From DT-111 sp965263225 (GTDB lineage Bacteria > Bacteroidota > Bacteroidia > Chitinophagales > Saprospiraceae): a stretch of 64,000 nt of DNA. Numbering within the stretch: position 1 is the stretch's first letter; the number at the start of each line of letters is the position of its first letter. The notes under the pieces are model-generated. The model was given only the letters and a program-made list of their open reading frames with translations. It searched no databases and was not told the origin of the DNA. The position numbers and the translations under genes are program-made. Shown here in pieces: positions 61,908 through 64,000 of the stretch. The stretch is taken from assembly GCA_965263225.1 (NCBI GenBank), contig CBDHHG010000021.1:310001-374000 (forward strand), read 5' to 3'.

Positions 61908-62183
61908 GTATCAGCGACTTTCATTACCCCTTCTTCCTATTATCTCCCATACATCCAGAGATAACAACAGCCAGTAATCCTATATCTGACACTAACCAAA
62001 AAGCTTTGGTCTCCACTTTTCCTATGTCCAAAAGTGACCACTTTAAGGAGCATTTCCAAGAAGTGGCCAAACTTAAAGACAGGGCTAGCTAATCGTATGT
62101 TTCTAGAAAAATACAATTAGCTGTATTCAATGCCGAAGATTGGTGGATGGAGGTGCAGTCGATGGAGAAATCAATTTAGATAA

Positions 62184-63776
62184 ATGTTAAAAGATGAAGC
62201 TGTTATGGAAATAAGTTTCAAACAAATTGCGGTAGAACAACTAGGCTTACATTATCACATTAATGGTCGGCATGAGTTTTTCGAGCGATTTAATCAACAA
62301 GGCTCTGGTCTAAGTTTTCGAGAGCAACTGAGGACGATTAAAGCTAGCTTTAAGGACTTCGTTTTACCTCCAAAGCGTATTCCGGAGCATCCTAGACTAG
62401 CTCCCTTGTCCGCTATACATTTTGATCACTATAACTCTTCCGTTACCAATTACAAAGCCCCTGCCTTAGGCGACCAGCTCAATAAACAGCTCATTAAGCA
62501 TGGGCTTATCCTGGGAACCTGCCTGAATTTCCTATCTGATCAAGACGGGAATCTCTACGGATTTTGTGGAAACCTTGAAGAAGGTTTTCAAGAGGAGGAG
62601 GAGGGCGTAATTAATGTCAATTTCAAATTGACCTTATTTGACAATAACCTGCAGAAAATGGACGAATTTGAAATCGTACGTTTTTCTCGGAGGAAGATTT
62701 CTGGTGGTCAACTCCCCATTAATTTGGGCTACTTTGTGATGGATGAAAAAGGAAGAGTAATTGTCGTACGGAACCGAAATGAAGTAGCCTTTGTAAAGAA
62801 AGGACCCGATAATACATTACAAGTCGATCAAGTCTGGAGATTATCCGCTCAATTAGCTCAAACAAATCTTCCCCCAAGCATTCTGGAAGAAGGATTGGGG
62901 CAGGTTTTACCCGATCCTACAACAGGATATTGGGCCATCGGACTAGGGCAAACCCATAAGGAAGAAGGGTTCGTAATGACTTCCGCCTACCTTCTTAGAA
63001 TTAATGACTGGGGTAGAATAACGGATACCTATCATTTTGAGGGGGAAGCCATTGAGAATGGGATGGCCATTGATCAATCTGGTGTTTATATCGTTACAAC
63101 CTCACATTTATACAAATTTGCGGCAAGTCCCTCTGGGAAAATTCAAAGAGCTTGGCTTAAAGAGTATCCCGGAACTAAAGGGAAGCCGCTGCCAGAAACG
63201 ATCTCAAAACGAGGCTCTGGATCTACACCGACCCTATTCGGAAGCAAAGATGATCTAATTGCTATCACGGACAATGCGGATCATCAAATAAACCTACGTG
63301 TTTACAAGCGGCAAACCGGGGAACAAGTCTGTTTTATTCCACTATTTGAACCTGGGGCTAGTGCCAATGAAAACACGGTTCTAGCTTACGAGGATAATGT
63401 AGTAGTTCAAAACTGGTCCGGTGCTTCCGGCTATCGTGAAAGCATGAGAGGACTACAACCGGGGCTATCCTGTTTCAGTATAAGTAGGGATCGCAAAAGT
63501 TATCGTCGCAATTGGCATAACGACTCATTTGCTTCCACGGCAACAGCAAGACTTTGTACCCGTACAGGTCTTATCTACGGTACGATTCAAAAGTCTAGCG
63601 TACTAGAAAGATATGCGATGGCCTTTATTGACTTTCGCACGGGCAAACAGGTACACGAGCTGGAATTAGGGCGAGGGCGAGGCTATCGCATAGCCATGTC
63701 TCCTGCCTATATTCTACCGGATGGTCGCCTCATTCAACCGACGCGTAGAGGCTTGGTGGAAATAAGTTCCCAATAA
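62184..63776 (+). CDS. Beta-propeller-like protein, unknown function
   Basis: This 530-aa protein may start at 62184 or at the Met seven codons later (62205). After a ~130-residue N-terminal region come repeated strand units such as LYGFCGNLEEGFQEE, VVRNRNEVAFVKKGPD and YLLRINDWGRITDTYHFEG, with a late GLIYGTIQKSS and LPDGRLIQPTRRGLVE. These resemble WD/PQQ-type blades. There is no signal peptide and no recognisable active site. It precedes the lipase-like gene by 11 bp and is probably co-transcribed with it. Confidence 0.65.
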   Translation: MLKDEAVMEISFKQIAVEQLGLHYHINGRHEFFERFNQQGSGLSFREQLRTIKASFKDFVLPPKRIPEHPRLAPLSAIHFDHYNSSVTNYKAPALGDQLNKQLIKHGLILGTCLNFLSDQDGNLYGFCGNLEEGFQEEEEGVINVNFKLTLFDNNLQKMDEFEIVRFSRRKISGGQLPINLGYFVMDEKGRVIVVRNRNEVAFVKKGPDNTLQVDQVWRLSAQLAQTNLPPSILEEGLGQVLPDPTTGYWAIGLGQTHKEEGFVMTSAYLLRINDWGRITDTYHFEGEAIENGMAIDQSGVYIVTTSHLYKFAASPSGKIQRAWLKEYPGTKGKPLPETISKRGSGSTPTLFGSKDDLIAITDNADHQINLRVYKRQTGEQVCFIPLFEPGASANENTVLAYEDNVVVQNWSGASGYRESMRGLQPGLSCFSISRDRKSYRRNWHNDSFASTATARLCTRTGLIYGTIQKSSVLERYAMAFIDFRTGKQVHELELGRGRGYRIAMSPAYILPDGRLIQPTRRGLVEISSQ

Positions 63777-63787
63777 AGACGGTAACT

Positions 63788-64000
63788 ATGATTTCTGCAC
63801 AGCATCTTGATCCGGAATATTCGCCTCCTTGGCTGAGGAGCTATCTGCTAGCTTTAGTTAGCCAAATGGCCTATCTCGAAGAGCGTGATCGCCGCAGGAG
63901 CTTAGCTACCCTTGGCTTTGAAGAGCAACTATTCGCACATGGGAAGGGACTTCCTCCTGCCTTAGCAGATACAGAAATGATGGTCATCACCAATGCCGAC
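63788..64000 (+). CDS. Possible class-3 lipase-like protein, N-terminal fragment
   Basis: An ATG at 63788 opens 71 codons to the window end. The order SQMAYLEERDRRRSLATLGF, then LADTEMMVITNAD resembles the start of Lipase_3 proteins, where a D-T-x-x-x-V-x-x-N-D strand precedes the G-T and G-x-S-x-G elements. The catalytic part lies beyond the window, so this is a guess. No signal peptide is present. It follows the propeller gene by 11 bp. Confidence 0.4.
   Translation, partial: MISAQHLDPEYSPPWLRSYLLALVSQMAYLEERDRRRSLATLGFEEQLFAHGKGLPPALADTEMMVITNAD

Noticed and set aside
32718..64000. Prophage or contractile injection system
   Set aside because: Only tail-collar, beta-helix and fibre-like domains are seen; no sheath, tube, baseplate, portal, terminase, capsid or AAA+ gene is in the window. 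An injection system elsewhere in the genome remains possible.

Overview
The window looks like a chromosomal piece of a Bacteroidota bacterium, most likely from the Saprospiria (Lewinella/Haliscomenobacter-like). The case rests on gene content: a CarboxypepD_reg outer-membrane beta-barrel receptor, several LytS/LytTR two-component pairs, a MacB-type ABC exporter cluster, a DUF4197 lipoprotein and an ACT-containing SerB-SerA fusion. Most starts also lack a clear Shine-Dalgarno, and one promoter fits the Bacteroidota TAnnTTTG type. The genus is an inference. I saw no rRNA, tRNA or CRISPR array.

The left part (1-32,600) is mostly chromosomal housekeeping. A sulfur operon on the minus strand (sulfide:quinone oxidoreductase, DsrC/TusE-like protein, DsrE2-like protein cut by the window edge) is followed by a MocR regulator. 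Divergent from it are a DinB-fold protein, a flavin-reductase-like PNPOx protein and an alpha/beta hydrolase. A small HNH-nuclease cassette sits between two 72-bp copies of the 3' end of xerD. Next come DUF4197, folB, glutaryl-CoA dehydrogenase, an S41 peptidase and a LytS/LytTR pair. A MacB-like exporter (adaptor, two permeases, ATPase) has one permease split by a 1-bp frameshift. Further genes are a large outer-membrane receptor, a lipoprotein, a palindromic MITE-like repeat, an NhaC antiporter, lpxH, a lipase-like hydrolase, a SerB-SerA fusion, a globin remnant, a TetR/cupin divergon with two visible operators, and an SRPBCC protein.

The right part (32,718-64,000) is unusual. Six co-directional genes over 17.7 kb encode five large proteins (about 700-1,530 residues) and one smaller partner. 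They are a 1525-aa protein with a helical repeat, a LamG + phage tail-collar protein (frameshifted in an A-run), a 268-aa protein resembling a fibre-assembly partner, a metallo-beta-lactamase-fold hydrolase with a ~270-residue Ala/Gly-rich tail, a 1434-aa beta-rich protein (probably DUF6603) and a 708-aa protein of unknown family. Downstream are a beta-helix protein, a retropepsin-like protease, membrane proteins, a HisKA_2 kinase with a LytTR regulator, a membrane-anchored HTH-like protein, two short fibre-like proteins ending in coiled coils, an endonuclease/exonuclease/phosphatase-fold enzyme, a beta-propeller protein and the start of a possible class-3 lipase.

None of the fibre-like or enzyme-like proteins in this right part starts with a signal peptide. 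No sheath, tube, baseplate, capsid, terminase or integrase gene is present. My best reading is an uncharacterised multi-protein assembly built from phage-tail-fibre-like modules and hydrolytic enzymes, with a nearby two-component system as a possible regulator. This is the best candidate in the window for an undescribed system, and its function is not shown by the sequence.
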